A stretch of DNA of 64,000 bases from Brevibacterium picturae (GTDB taxonomy: Bacteria; Actinomycetota; Actinomycetes; Actinomycetales; Brevibacteriaceae), in assembly GCF_900105045.1 (NCBI RefSeq), contig NZ_LT629739.1, positions 1,178,001-1,242,000 on the forward strand. The letters are read 5' to 3'. Shown here piece after piece: positions 35,186 to 45,379 of this stretch. The first letter of the stretch is position 1, and each line of letters starts with the position of its first letter. The notes under the pieces were generated by a model. The model was not told the DNA's origin and made no database searches. It saw only the letters and a program-made list of their open reading frames with translations. Both the position numbers and the translations under genes were made by a program.

Positions 35186-35218
35186 GCAGTCAAGCCTACG
35201 ACCTTATAGGCTGGTGGT
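35186..35218. promoter_or_regulatory. Compact bidirectional promoter between asparaginase and purD-purC
   Basis: Only 33 bp separate the two divergent start codons. The near-palindrome CCTTATAGG lies at 35202-35210. It reads TATAGG toward purD-purC (eight bases before its GTG) and TATAAG toward the asparaginase gene (17 bases before its GTG). One shared -10 region could serve both genes, giving a near-leaderless purD-purC mRNA. No convincing -35 box is visible on either side. Confidence 0.4.
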
Positions 35219-37582
35219 GTGAAGGTTCTTGTTATCGGTTCGGGCTCCCGCGAACACGCCCTCGTCCTTGCTCTCAGTCGCGACCCTCAGGTCGACGCCG
35301 TCATCGCCGCGCCCGGCAACCCCGGAATTGCCGCGATCGCGCACACCGAAGCCGTGGATATGAACGATTCCGCAGCGGTCACTGCGCTGGCGGAGACGCT
35401 CGACGTCGACCTCGTCGTCATCGGCCCCGAGGCGCCGCTGGTCGCCGGTGTCGGAGACGCCCTCCGGCAGGCCTCGTTCCCGGTCTTCGGTCCCAGCGCC
35501 GAGGCCGCGGCCCTCGAAGGGTCGAAGGCCTTTGCGAAAGAGGTCATGGAGTCCTCGAATGTGCCCACCGCACGCGCCGTGGTCGCCTACACCCCCGACG
35601 AGGCCGCCGCTGCCCTCGACGACTTCGGTGCCCCCTACGTGGTCAAGGCCGATGGCCTGGCCGCCGGCAAGGGAGTCGTCGTGACCTCCGACCGGGCCGA
35701 GGCGCTGACCCACGCCAGCTCCTGCCTCGAGGTCTCAGACCGTGTCGTCATCGAGGACTACCTCGACGGCCCCGAGGTCTCCCTCTTCGTCCTCTGCGAC
35801 GGGCAGCACACCCTTCCCCTGGCTCCCGCCCAGGACTTCAAGCGCATCGGCGACGGGGACACGGGGCCCAACACCGGTGGCATGGGCGCCTACTCGCCGT
35901 TGCCCTGGATCCCGGCCGGCACCGTCGATGAGATCGTGGACACCGTCGCCCAGCCGGTCGTCGATGAGATGACCCGCCGCGGCACCCCCTTCGTCGGCCT
36001 CCTCTACTGCGGACTCGCCCTGACCTCGAAGGGCCTGCGGGTCGTGGAATTCAATGTGCGCTTCGGTGACCCCGAAACCCAGTCCGTTCTCGCCCGTCTG
36101 CGCAGCCCGCTGGGACAGACCATGCTCGCCGCTGCCGAGGGTCGCCTCGACGAGGTCGGCGAACTCGAGTGGGATCCGCGCACCTCGGTGACCGTGGTCA
36201 TGGCCGCCGAGAACTACCCGGGCACTCCCCGCACCGGCGACATCATCCGCGGCCTCAACACGGCCGACGGGCTCGAGGACGTCCACATCCTCCACGCCGG
36301 GACCGCCCGGGCCACAGACACGGGTGCCGGGTTCGCTCCGGAGGACACCGTCATCTCCGAGGACGTCGCCGAGACCGGAGACATCGTCACCGCCGGCGGC
36401 CGCGTGCTCTCCATCGTCTCGCTGGGCTCGGGCCTCGACGAGGCAAGGGCCAAGGCCTATGCCGCTGCGACCGAGGTCAAATGGGACGGTGAACAGCATA
36501 GGACCGACATCGCCGAGGTGGCTGCTCGCGGTCAGATCACCGTCGCCGACATCTACCCGGCCCCTGATGGTGCGGCCGCTGCGGCGTCGGGAGGGGCGGC
36601 GTCGGGGGATGCCGTGTCGGGGGACGAGCCGACGCTGCCGTTCCCCGTCGAGGAACCGGCACCGAACTCGAACGTCTCAGCGGGACACGATTCCACGGCT
36701 CCCGGGCTCCCGGGCTGGAAGCATGTGTACTCCGGCAAGGTCCGCGACCTCTACATCCCCGGCGATGCCGACGACGCAGCCTCGGCCGAGCAGCTGCTCA
36801 TGGTCGCCTCCGACCGCATCTCCGCCTATGACTGGGTCCTCGATTCCGAGATACCCGACAAGGGCAAGGTCCTGACCGGCTTGAGTCTGTGGTGGTTCGA
36901 CCAGCTCTCCGAGGTCATCGGCAACCACGTCATCAGCTCCGACGTCCCTGAGGCCGTGGCCGGCCGCGGCCTCATCGTGAAGAACCTGTCGATGCTGCCC
37001 ATCGAGTGCGTGGCACGCGGCTATCTCACCGGCTCCGGCATGGCCGACTACAAAGCCACCGGCTCCGTGTGCGGAATCCAGCTGCCGGCAGGTCTCATCG
37101 AAGCCGACCGTCTGGAACCTGCGATCTTCACGCCGGCGACCAAGGCCGAGCTGGGAGACCACGACGAGAACGTCAGCTTTGCCCAGATCACGGAGACCAT
37201 CGGCACCGAGGCGGCTGAGAAGGCCCGTGACCTGACTATCGAGATCTACCAGCGGGCCGAGGCCATCGCCCGTGAGCGCGGCATCATCCTCGCCGACACG
37301 AAGTTCGAGTTCGGGACGCTGCCCGATGGGACGATGGTCCTCGGCGACGAAGTGCTGACCCCGGATTCGTCACGCTTCTGGGACGCGGCGTCCTACGAAT
37401 CGGGTCAGCCGCAGGCGAGCTTCGACAAGCAGTTCGTCCGCGATTGGCTGACTGGTGAGTCCGGCTGGGACAAGTCCTCGGACACTCCCCCGCCAGCCCT
37501 GCCCGCCGAGGTGATCGAAAAGACCCGCGCCCGCTACATCGAGGCCTTCGAGAAGCTCACCGGCCAGAAGTTCCCCGGCTAA
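35219..37582 (+). CDS. Bifunctional PurD-PurC fusion: GAR synthetase plus SAICAR synthetase
   Basis: 787 residues in one frame. Residues 1 to about 443 are GAR synthetase (PurD): IGSGSREHAL, ATP-grasp VVKADGLAAGKGVVV, GPNTGGMGAYSP and EFNVRFGDPETQ. A linker of about 55 residues rich in Ala, Gly, Ser, Pro and Glu follows, without any Met. From about 499 the SAICAR synthetase (PurC) domain runs to the end: YSGKVRDLYI, VASDRISAYDWVL, IECVARGYLTGSGMADY, ADTKFEFG and DSSRFWDAASY. The protein would perform steps two and eight (in the count where SAICAR formation is step eight) of purine synthesis. Both active sites look intact. The GTG start lacks a strong ribosome-binding site. Confidence 0.93.
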   Translation: MKVLVIGSGSREHALVLALSRDPQVDAVIAAPGNPGIAAIAHTEAVDMNDSAAVTALAETLDVDLVVIGPEAPLVAGVGDALRQASFPVFGPSAEAAALEGSKAFAKEVMESSNVPTARAVVAYTPDEAAAALDDFGAPYVVKADGLAAGKGVVVTSDRAEALTHASSCLEVSDRVVIEDYLDGPEVSLFVLCDGQHTLPLAPAQDFKRIGDGDTGPNTGGMGAYSPLPWIPAGTVDEIVDTVAQPVVDEMTRRGTPFVGLLYCGLALTSKGLRVVEFNVRFGDPETQSVLARLRSPLGQTMLAAAEGRLDEVGELEWDPRTSVTVVMAAENYPGTPRTGDIIRGLNTADGLEDVHILHAGTARATDTGAGFAPEDTVISEDVAETGDIVTAGGRVLSIVSLGSGLDEARAKAYAAATEVKWDGEQHRTDIAEVAARGQITVADIYPAPDGAAAAASGGAASGDAVSGDEPTLPFPVEEPAPNSNVSAGHDSTAPGLPGWKHVYSGKVRDLYIPGDADDAASAEQLLMVASDRISAYDWVLDSEIPDKGKVLTGLSLWWFDQLSEVIGNHVISSDVPEAVAGRGLIVKNLSMLPIECVARGYLTGSGMADYKATGSVCGIQLPAGLIEADRLEPAIFTPATKAELGDHDENVSFAQITETIGTEAAEKARDLTIEIYQRAEAIARERGIILADTKFEFGTLPDGTMVLGDEVLTPDSSRFWDAASYESGQPQASFDKQFVRDWLTGESGWDKSSDTPPPALPAEVIEKTRARYIEAFEKLTGQKFPG

Positions 37583-37964
37583 TGAGGCCAATCACAGCCT
37601 GACCTCGTCAGCTCAGCAACACTGCTTCACCGAAACAACGCCGCACCGCCGACACCATTGCGCACGCATGTGTGTCCCGGCGGTGCGGCGTTGTTTCGGT
37701 GCCCATTTGCGCTGGGGTGCTGTGTCACCCACCCAACTTGCTGTATACCAGCCACACGTTCCCGCCCGCGAAATACGCACAGATCAACACTGAATCAGCG
37801 GTCCTCACAATCCTGCACGAGTCTTTCTCAGCGTCAGTTCGTCTCACGCAACGAAATCGGTGGAAACCACTTACTGGTTCCGCTAGGGTGTGGTGAACAG
37901 TGACCGGCGACACATCATGTCGCACAAGCCACACACTGACGTGCAACTCGGTTGGAAGTGACAT
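37583..37964. other. Intergenic region after purD-purC with a long hairpin
   Basis: 382 bp without a gene. A perfect 23-bp inverted repeat, arms 37628-37650 and 37679-37701, encloses a 28-base loop whose ends (GACAC and GTGTC) can extend the stem. It is probably the purD-purC terminator. The following 260 bp should hold the promoter of the polyamine locus. GGAAGTGACAT directly precedes the aldehyde dehydrogenase ATG. Confidence 0.6.
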
Positions 37965-39461
37965 ATGCATTACTGGAACGGCACCTATTACGAAGGCAGC
38001 GGCGAGACCTTCACCCTCGTCAATCCCGCAACTGGGGAGCGAACCGGAGAGTACACGCTCGCGAACGCCGCCGACGTCAACGACGCAGTCGCCTCGGCGA
38101 AGGCCGCCTACCCCGCCTTCAAAGCCTTGACTCCCGGCGAGCGCGCGGAGCTGATGCTGGCACTGGCAACGCAGCTCGAGGCTCGTGCCGATGAGCTCGC
38201 CGAACTCGAATCGCTGCAGACCGGCAAGTCCATCCGCCTGGCCAAGGAATTCGACGTGCCCGGCTCGATCGACAATGCGAAGTTCTTCGCCGGTTCCGCC
38301 CGGCAGCTCACCGGCCTGGCCGCCGGAACCTACTGGGAGAAGTCGACGTCGATGACCCGGCGCGAACCCCTCGGCGTCGTCGGCTCGATCGCACCATGGA
38401 ACTACCCGCTGCAGATGGCCGCGTGGAAGGTCTTCCCCGCCGTCGCAGCCGGCAACACCATCGTGCTCAAGACCTCAGAGATGACTCCCGGGACCTCGCT
38501 GATCCTCGCCGAGGCGGCCACGGCAGCAGGCTTCGCCCCCGGTGTCATCAACGTCATCGCCGGTGACGGCCTTGAAGCAGGCGAAGCACTCATCACCCAC
38601 CCGGACGTGGTGATGTCCTCGTTCACCGGGTCGACGAAGGTTGGACGTCGCATCATGGAACTCGCCTCGGCCAAGGGCTCCCGCGTCCACCTCGAGCTCG
38701 GCGGCAAGGCACCGCTCGTGGTCTTCGACGACGCCGACATCGAGGCCGCCGCACGCGGTGCCGTCGCCGGGTCGCTCATCAACTCCGGCCAGGACTGCAC
38801 CGCGGCCACCCGGGCCATCGTCGCCTGCGAACACTTCGAGGCCTTCACCGACCGGGTCACCGAACTCATGAACGGCGTCCGCGTCGGCACCCCGACCGAT
38901 CCAGCCACAGACATGGGATCCCTGATCTCACTGACCCACCGCTCACGGGTTGCCGCCATGGTCGACCGCGCCCGCGAAGCCGGGGCCACGATCCACTGCG
39001 GAGGTGAGATCCCGACGTCGAACCACCTCGGCGAGGCTCTGCCCGGAGACACCGAGACAACGGCGTACTACGCGCCGACGCTCATCAGCGGAATCGACAC
39101 CGACTCCGAGGTGTGGCGCGAGGAGATCTTCGGTCCCGTTCTCGTCGCTCTCGCCTTCGACACCGATGATGAGGCGATCGAATTGGCCAACGACACCCCC
39201 TACGGGCTGGCGGCGAGCGCCTGGACGACGACCACGAACCGGACGCTGCGTGCCGCTGCCGACATCGAGGCCGGATGCGTGTGGATCAACGAACACATCC
39301 CGATTGTCTCCGATATGCCCCACGGCGGATACAAGGCCTCCGGGTTCGGCAAGGACATGAGCCAGTACTCGTTCGATGAGTACACGCAGGTCAAGCACGT
39401 GTTCATCGATCAGCATGAGGACCCGCACCACGAATGGCAGGACACCGTCTTCACGTCCTGA
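37965..39461 (+). CDS. Aldehyde dehydrogenase, probable gamma-aminobutyraldehyde/betaine-aldehyde type
   Basis: 498 residues. Motifs: SIAPWNYPLQMAAWK, FTGSTKVGRRI, HLELGGKAPLVVF (general base Glu) and nucleophile Cys in NSGQDCTAATR. The N-terminus MHYWNGTYYEGSGE and FEHIPIVSDMPHGG-like end (NEHIPIVSDMPHGGYK) are typical of the group that oxidises gamma-aminobutyraldehyde from putrescine. It is the first gene of a plus-strand locus with a spermidine/putrescine-type ABC importer, which supports this role. Betaine aldehyde is an alternative substrate. The start is supported by GGAAGTG upstream. Confidence 0.88.
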   Translation: MHYWNGTYYEGSGETFTLVNPATGERTGEYTLANAADVNDAVASAKAAYPAFKALTPGERAELMLALATQLEARADELAELESLQTGKSIRLAKEFDVPGSIDNAKFFAGSARQLTGLAAGTYWEKSTSMTRREPLGVVGSIAPWNYPLQMAAWKVFPAVAAGNTIVLKTSEMTPGTSLILAEAATAAGFAPGVINVIAGDGLEAGEALITHPDVVMSSFTGSTKVGRRIMELASAKGSRVHLELGGKAPLVVFDDADIEAAARGAVAGSLINSGQDCTAATRAIVACEHFEAFTDRVTELMNGVRVGTPTDPATDMGSLISLTHRSRVAAMVDRAREAGATIHCGGEIPTSNHLGEALPGDTETTAYYAPTLISGIDTDSEVWREEIFGPVLVALAFDTDDEAIELANDTPYGLAASAWTTTTNRTLRAAADIEAGCVWINEHIPIVSDMPHGGYKASGFGKDMSQYSFDEYTQVKHVFIDQHEDPHHEWQDTVFTS

Positions 39462-39544
39462 GTCCCGGTGCACATACAATGACATCCTGGCGAGCGCGTC
39501 CGGCGCGTTGCCGCCTCACCTTCGACAAAGAAGTCGGGAGGACC

Positions 39545-41215
39545 ATGAACCTCGACGTTCTCGACGTCAGCATCTTCGACGGCCACGCCGTCCTGCCCGC
39601 GAACCGCATCAGCATTCGCGACGGCATCATCACCGAGATCGGCATCGGCGCGGCCGCCGAACCTGCCGAACGCACCATCACGGCCACCGGGAAACTGATC
39701 ACGCCCGGGTTCGTCGACGCCCATGTGCACACGACCTTCGGCGGACAGGAGTCCCTGGCCTGTGACCTCAGCGAAGCGCAGGGGCTCGAGGCCTCACTCG
39801 ACGTGATCCGGGACTACCTAGCCGCGACCGCTCCGGAAGCGGCAGATGACTGGGTCACCGGCGGCGGGTGGTCGATGGCCGACTTCCCCGGCGGTGCACC
39901 CACCGCTGCTATCCTTGACGAGCTGAGTCCCGAGCGCCCCATCATCCTGCTCAGCGCCGACCATCATTCGGCATGGGTGAACTCGAGGGCCATGGACCTC
40001 GCCGGCCTCGACGCCTCCACCCCCACCCCGCCCGGAGGCGTGATCGAGAAGGGCGCGGACGGCGCACCGACAGGGTGCCTGCACGAATCCGCGATGGACA
40101 TCGTCTCCGGGATCGTCCCCGCCGCCTCCGACTCCGCCATTCGCGCCGGACTGCTCGCCGGGCAGTCCTACCTTCAGGGCCTCGGCGTCACCGCATGGAT
40201 GGATGCGATCGTCGGCGACTACTCCGGCCACCGCTCCCCCTTCGACGCCTATGTCGATGCGGAGAACTCCGACGATCTGTCCGCCGAGGTGGTCGGCAGC
40301 CTGTGGTGGCCCCGTGACGTCGAGGACATCGACGCCCAGGTCGCAGCCCTGCTCGAGCAGCGGCGAACCCAGGGACAGTTCCGCACGACCTCGGTGAAGT
40401 TCATGCTCGACGGCATCGTCGAATCCCGGACAGCCGCAATGAGCGCTGAGTACAGCTGCGCCTGCGGCGGATTCGGAACCAGCTACTTCACCCGCGAGCA
40501 CCTCCACCGGTCCTTCGCCGCCCTCGACGCGGCAGGCTTCGACATCCACTGCCATGCGATCGGCGATGCCGCCGTCAAGGCCGCCCTCGACGCATTCGAA
40601 GCCGTCGGAAGCCACAGCGACCGCCGCCATCACATCGCCCACGTCCAGGTCGTCGACCCCGTTGATGTCGACCGCTTCGCGACGCTCGGGATCACCGCGA
40701 ATCTGCAGGCGCTGTGGGCCTGCTACGACCAGCAGCTGCTCGACCTCAACATTCCCTACCTCGGTGCCGAACGCACCGGCTGGCTGTATCCATTCAAGTC
40801 GTTCGCGAAGGCAGGGACCCACCTGGCCATGGGTTCGGACTGGCCGGTCTCGACGCCGAACCCGTGGGAGGCGATCCATGTTGCCGTGAACCGCTCGCAC
40901 CCGGACGCGGGCGACCCGGCACCGCTCCTGCCCGAGCAGGCCATCGACCTGACCACCGCGCTGCGCGCCTACACTTCTGGTTCCGCGCACCTGCTGCGCT
41001 CGAACACCAACGGGACCATCCGCACCGGCCAGGTCGCCAATCTCGCGCTGGCGAGTGCGAACCCCTTCGACATCGCCCCGGGCAGACTCGTCGAGGTGCA
41101 CAACGAACTGACAGTCGCCGGCGGCCGCATCGTCTACGACGGCATCGGCTCAGCCACAGTCGCTGCCACCGCCCCAGAGTCCATTCCAGTCACACATCCT
41201 GAAAGGCAATCATGA
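39545..41215 (+). CDS. Amidohydrolase family 3 (YtcJ-like) protein
   Basis: 556 residues, a metal-dependent TIM-barrel hydrolase. [15 protein letters not shown] supplies the paired His ligands; later metal or catalytic positions lie in [20 protein letters not shown] and [13 protein letters not shown]. Barrels of this type hydrolyse N-substituted amides or formamides; the substrate is not known. Embedding between the ALDH and ABC-importer genes, with its stop overlapping the ATPase start (ATGA), suggests it acts on an N-acylated amine brought in by the transporter. ATG 39545 has GGGAGG at ideal distance; the open frame upstream overlaps the ALDH gene and was excluded. Confidence 0.85.
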   Translation: MNLDVLDVSIFDGHAVLPANRISIRDGIITEIGIGAAAEPAERTITATGKLITPGFVDAHVHTTFGGQESLACDLSEAQGLEASLDVIRDYLAATAPEAADDWVTGGGWSMADFPGGAPTAAILDELSPERPIILLSADHHSAWVNSRAMDLAGLDASTPTPPGGVIEKGADGAPTGCLHESAMDIVSGIVPAASDSAIRAGLLAGQSYLQGLGVTAWMDAIVGDYSGHRSPFDAYVDAENSDDLSAEVVGSLWWPRDVEDIDAQVAALLEQRRTQGQFRTTSVKFMLDGIVESRTAAMSAEYSCACGGFGTSYFTREHLHRSFAALDAAGFDIHCHAIGDAAVKAALDAFEAVGSHSDRRHHIAHVQVVDPVDVDRFATLGITANLQALWACYDQQLLDLNIPYLGAERTGWLYPFKSFAKAGTHLAMGSDWPVSTPNPWEAIHVAVNRSHPDAGDPAPLLPEQAIDLTTALRAYTSGSAHLLRSNTNGTIRTGQVANLALASANPFDIAPGRLVEVHNELTVAGGRIVYDGIGSATVAATAPESIPVTHPERQS

Positions 41216-42372
41216 CCACGACAGTCACGCCAGAGTCATCTGCTCCCCCGCAGGTCGGGCACCTGGAGGTTCGAGGAGTCAAGAAGGTCTTCGGGGACAC
41301 CACTGCGATCGAACGTCTTGATCTGTCCGTGCGCAAGGGCGAGTTCCTGTCCCTCCTCGGCCCCTCGGGCTGCGGAAAGACGACCCTGCTGCGCATGATC
41401 GCAGGCTTCGAGACTCCCACAGACGGGGCGATCCTTCTGTCGGGCAAGGACATCGTCAGCCTCCCGCCGCACCGGCGCCCGGTGAACACGGTGTTCCAGT
41501 CCTACCTGCTCTTCCCCCACATGAACATCGCCGACAACATCGCCTACGGACTCAAACAGGCCAAAGTCCCCAAGCCGGAGATCGCCGAGAGGGTCCGTGA
41601 GGTTCTCGCGCTGGTCCAGATGGAGGACTTCGCGGGGCGCAAACCCGAACAGCTCTCCGGTGGTCAGCAGCAGCGCATCGCCCTCGCCCGCGCCCTGGTG
41701 AACCGCCCACAGGTCCTTCTCCTCGACGAGCCGATGTCGGCTCTCGACCGCAAACTGCGCGAGGAGATGCAGCTCGAGCTCAAGCGCCTGCATGCGAGAC
41801 TCGGCACCACCTTCGTGTTCGTCACCCATGATCAGCAGGAGGCACTGGCGATGAGTGACCGCATCGTCGTCATGTACGAGGGGGTCATCCAGCAGGTCGG
41901 CAGCGGTGAGGAGATCTACGAGGAGCCGGGCAATCGGTTCGTCGCGAGCTTCATCGGCAAACAGAATTTCATCCCGGTCAGCGTGACCGAGGTCGACGAC
42001 GCGGGAGCGACCCTGACGAGTAAGAACTCGGTGATGCACACGAGCGCGATCGAGTCCAAACCTGCCACGGCAGGCTCCTCCGCCGGCGGTGGAGCCCTGC
42101 GCGAAGGTGACACGGTCCGAGCCGCCATCCGTCCCGAGCGGATGCGAGTCGCCGGGGCCGATCCCGCTGCCGGGACGACGCCGAACACTGCCCCGGGCAC
42201 CGTCATCTCCACCTCGTTCCTCGGCGATGTCGTGCAGTACATGGTGCGGTCCGGATCGAATGACGAGGTCCTCGCTCGTGTCCCAGCGGCCGGTGCCCGG
42301 ATCTTCGCGCAGGGCGACGAGGTTGCGCTGTCCTGGGACTCCGATGCGGTGGCGGTGTTCGCCGATGAGTGA
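41212..42372 (+). CDS. ABC transporter ATP-binding protein, polyamine type (PotA-like)
   Basis: 386 residues. Nucleotide-binding domain: Walker [11 protein letters not shown]-loop [11 protein letters not shown], signature LSGGQQQR, Walker [13 protein letters not shown] and switch His in VTHDQQEA. After about residue 250, a TOBE domain ([10 protein letters not shown]) regulates or stabilises the dimer. It contains a short Ala/Gly/Ser linker near 285-300. It energises import with the PotB- and PotC-like permeases. Overlaps with the amidohydrolase (4 bp) and the binding protein (8 bp) show an operon. Confidence 0.92.
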   Translation: MTTTVTPESSAPPQVGHLEVRGVKKVFGDTTAIERLDLSVRKGEFLSLLGPSGCGKTTLLRMIAGFETPTDGAILLSGKDIVSLPPHRRPVNTVFQSYLLFPHMNIADNIAYGLKQAKVPKPEIAERVREVLALVQMEDFAGRKPEQLSGGQQQRIALARALVNRPQVLLLDEPMSALDRKLREEMQLELKRLHARLGTTFVFVTHDQQEALAMSDRIVVMYEGVIQQVGSGEEIYEEPGNRFVASFIGKQNFIPVSVTEVDDAGATLTSKNSVMHTSAIESKPATAGSSAGGGALREGDTVRAAIRPERMRVAGADPAAGTTPNTAPGTVISTSFLGDVVQYMVRSGSNDEVLARVPAAGARIFAQGDEVALSWDSDAVAVFADE

Positions 42373-43528
42373 GCGCTCCCCGATCAGCGTCCTCGCTCCG
42401 CACAGCAAGGTCGAAAGGATCACAAGACGAGCGGCTCTGGCCGGCTTCGGCGTCCTCGGCCTCGGGGCTCTGACCGCCTGCGGGCGGAATACGAGCATGG
42501 CCGCCTCACCGGCGACCGACGGCGAGCTCGAATCGAAGCTCAACCTCTACACCTGGGGTGATTACGATTCTCCGGATCTGCTGGAGAAGTTCCGCGACGA
42601 CTTCGATGTGCTCCTGCAGGTCGACTCCTACGGATCGAACGAGGAGCTCATCGCCAAGCTGTCCTCCAGCCGCGGAACCTCCGGCTACGATGTCGTCGTC
42701 CCCACCGGCTCCCAGATCGACCGGTTCGCCAGCCATGACCTGCTCCAACCCCTGGATCTGTCCCTGATTCCGAACTTCTCGCACATGGATCCGAACTTCA
42801 TCGACCAGGAGTTCGATCCCGGGAATGAGTACACGATCTGCAAGGCCTGGGGCACAACCGGCTTTGCCTACCGCACCGATGTCATCTCGCGCACGATGAC
42901 CTCCTGGCAGGATTTCATCGATGCTGCCCAGGGTGAGGCTTCGGGACGCACATCGCTGCTCTCCGATCCGTGGGAGGTCACGGCGATCACGCTGGCGACC
43001 CTCGGGCACAGCCTGAACACGACCGATGAGAAGGAGCTCGCCGAGGCGAAGAAGATCATCCTCGACGAGATCGCGCCCAATGTCCGCGCCTATTTCGGCA
43101 GCGCCTCGACGGGAATGATCCAGGGCAGCTTCGACCTCATGCAGTCCTACAACGGCGACGCCCGTCAGGGTTTCAACGAGGTCGACAACCCGGAGGACTG
43201 GGAGTACGTCTTCCCGACCCCCTCGGCGAATCTCTGGATGGACTGCTGGGCGATCGCCACCGGGGCACCGCATCCGGATGCCGCACACGAGTTCATCAAC
43301 TTCATGATCTCTCCCGAGAACACCATGACCCAGATCGAATACATCGGCTATCCGATCGGGGTCAAGGGCACGGAGGAGAAGGCGAAGGAGGCCGAGCTCG
43401 ACTACCTCAATCTCATCTTCCCCGACCAGGAGGTTCTCGATCGACTCGAGGCCAGCATCTTCAATGAGGGAATGGCGGCACGCGTCGACATCCTCACCGA
43501 GGCCAAAAGGAGGTCGGGAGCAGCATGA
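42365..43528 (+). CDS. Polyamine-type substrate-binding lipoprotein (PotD-like)
   Basis: 387 residues. The signal peptide carries twin arginines ([21 protein letters not shown]), a Tat-type leader ending in lipobox LTAC, so the protein is an exported membrane-anchored lipoprotein. The mature part begins [18 protein letters not shown], the standard start of PotD/PotF-like spermidine/putrescine-binding proteins, and shows [12 protein letters not shown] and the Trp/Asp-rich pocket segment [14 protein letters not shown] 42365 overlaps the ATPase gene; the upstream open frame was excluded. The ligand is probably a linear polyamine or a related cation, by family. Confidence 0.92.
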   Translation: MSERSPISVLAPHSKVERITRRAALAGFGVLGLGALTACGRNTSMAASPATDGELESKLNLYTWGDYDSPDLLEKFRDDFDVLLQVDSYGSNEELIAKLSSSRGTSGYDVVVPTGSQIDRFASHDLLQPLDLSLIPNFSHMDPNFIDQEFDPGNEYTICKAWGTTGFAYRTDVISRTMTSWQDFIDAAQGEASGRTSLLSDPWEVTAITLATLGHSLNTTDEKELAEAKKIILDEIAPNVRAYFGSASTGMIQGSFDLMQSYNGDARQGFNEVDNPEDWEYVFPTPSANLWMDCWAIATGAPHPDAAHEFINFMISPENTMTQIEYIGYPIGVKGTEEKAKEAELDYLNLIFPDQEVLDRLEASIFNEGMAARVDILTEAKRRSGAA

Positions 43529-44430
43529 TTCCGCTTCGCAACAGAATCTTCGGACCCGCGGCGCTGTCGTTTCCCACGTGGGCCTACGTCATCTTCTTCT
43601 TCGTCATCCCCGTGGCGATGGTGTTCTTCTTCAGCTTCGGCTACAAGCCGGACATCTACACGGCGGTGGCCACCGATGAGCTCAGCTTCGATCGGTTCCC
43701 CGAGGCGCTGAACCCGGCCTTCGTGTCGACGTTCTTCGCCACGCTGCGGATCTCGCTCCTCGGCACGTTCATCTGTCTGCTCATCGCACTGCCCTTCGCC
43801 TATTGGATCGCGGTGAAGATCTCCCCAGCCCGGCGCAGCCTCGCCCTGGCTCTGGTCATGGTGCCGTTCTGGACGAACTTCCTCGTCCGCACGCTCGGTT
43901 GGCAGATCATCCTCTCCCCCACGGGCTTCTTCTCCGAGGGGCTCATGGCGCTGGGGCTGACTCAGGAGAGGATCGACATCCTCTACACGCACACCGCGGT
44001 CCAGATCGGCGTCGTCTACAACTATCTGCCGCTCATGATCCTGCCGCTCTTCGTGGCCATCGACCGGTCGGGCACGAAGCTGCGCGAGGCCAGCTACGAC
44101 CTCGGCGCGAACAAGGTCAAGACCTTCTTCAAGGTGACACTGCCGATGGCGATGCCGGGCGTCATCTCGGGCTGCCTGCTCGTCTTCATCCCACTCAACG
44201 GCGACTACATCACCGCCACCGTGCTCGGCGGGGCGAGCGGGTCGATGATCGGCCAGCTCATCGCCGAACAGTTCAACTCCGCTCAGAACTGGGCGCTGGG
44301 TTCGGCCATGGCCGTCGTCCTCATCGCCTCGACTGTCGTCGTCGTGGGCCTCGGCTTCGCTCTGCTCAAGATCGGGCAGCTCATCGCGGCGAAGGCCAAC
44401 AGTATTCCGATCTCGAACGGGAGGGCATGA
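43525..44430 (+). CDS. ABC transporter permease, PotB-like
   Basis: 301 residues with six membrane helices and the BPD_transp_1 EAA loop: REASYDLGANKVKTFFKVTLPMAMPG. The start ATG overlaps the stop of the binding-protein gene by four bases. It forms the channel with the downstream PotC-like permease. The conserved N-terminal helix is PTWAYVIFFFVIPVAMV. Confidence 0.93.
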   Translation: MIPLRNRIFGPAALSFPTWAYVIFFFVIPVAMVFFFSFGYKPDIYTAVATDELSFDRFPEALNPAFVSTFFATLRISLLGTFICLLIALPFAYWIAVKISPARRSLALALVMVPFWTNFLVRTLGWQIILSPTGFFSEGLMALGLTQERIDILYTHTAVQIGVVYNYLPLMILPLFVAIDRSGTKLREASYDLGANKVKTFFKVTLPMAMPGVISGCLLVFIPLNGDYITATVLGGASGSMIGQLIAEQFNSAQNWALGSAMAVVLIASTVVVVGLGFALLKIGQLIAAKANSIPISNGRA

Positions 44431-44431
44431 C

Positions 44432-45286
44432 ATGGCCCATACGATCCGCAAACCGCTGACCGACAGGCTCCTCAGCGCATGGGGGATCCTCGTCTTCATC
44501 TACCTGTTCCTGCCGATCGCCGTCATCGTCGCCTACTCGTTCAACAACGGCAAGGTGCTCGCGAACTTCTCCGAATTCGGCTTCAATGCCTATGCCAACG
44601 GGCTCGACAACGACGTCATCGTCGCCACCGTGTTCACGAGCCTCCAGGCCGCCGTCGGGTCGGCGATCGTGGCGACCATCTTCGGCACCATCGGCGGCGT
44701 CGCCCTCGCCCGTGCCAAGCGCGGGGTGTGGTGGGCCGTGGGACTCACCGTCGTTCTCGGTGCCACACTGTTCACCCCGGAGATCGTCGACGGCATCGCC
44801 TTCCTGCCGTGGTTCGTCACGCTCGGCGTGGACTGGGGGCTGACCCCGTTCAACGACGGATTGGTTCGCCTGATCGTCTCGCACGCAATGTTCTCGATGG
44901 CCGTCGTGACCTTCATCATCCGGGCGCGAATGGCCGGGATGAACCAGCAGCTCGAGGAGGCCGCAGCCGACCTCGGTGCCAACGCGTGGCAGAGGTTCCG
45001 CGACATCACCCTGCCGATCGCGGCTCCCGGCATCTTTGCCGGCGCCCTCATGTCGTTCACACTCAGCTTGGACAACACGATCCTCTCGAGCTTCGTCCAG
45101 CTGCCGGGTTCGACACCGTGGCCGGTCTACATCTTCGCTGCGGTCAAGGTGGCGCTGCGGCCCGAGATCGCCGCGATCTCGACTCTCATGTTCCTGCTCA
45201 CCCTCATCGCGCTCGGGGTCTGCGCCCTGGCTCTGCGCAAGACTGGGGGAAGCTCGACGGAGATCATCAAGACCATGGCCGGATGA
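44432..45286 (+). CDS. ABC transporter permease, PotC-like
   Basis: 284 residues, six helices, with the EAA loop LEEAAADLGANAWQRFRDITLPIAAPG and a preceding SHAMFSMAVVTFIIRARMAGM. It pairs with the PotB-like subunit. It starts one base after the stop of that gene, with GGGAGGGC just upstream. The motif LSLDNTILSSFV after the EAA loop is typical of PotC/PotI. Confidence 0.93.
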   Translation: MAHTIRKPLTDRLLSAWGILVFIYLFLPIAVIVAYSFNNGKVLANFSEFGFNAYANGLDNDVIVATVFTSLQAAVGSAIVATIFGTIGGVALARAKRGVWWAVGLTVVLGATLFTPEIVDGIAFLPWFVTLGVDWGLTPFNDGLVRLIVSHAMFSMAVVTFIIRARMAGMNQQLEEAAADLGANAWQRFRDITLPIAAPGIFAGALMSFTLSLDNTILSSFVQLPGSTPWPVYIFAAVKVALRPEIAAISTLMFLLTLIALGVCALALRKTGGSSTEIIKTMAG

Positions 45287-45379
45287 TTCCCACCCCCTCG
45301 CCGAGGCGGGCCCGGAGTCCGCGAGGCCCGCACACCTGCACACAGCTGACATTTGCCGCAAGGCAGAAGGAGAAGTGAC

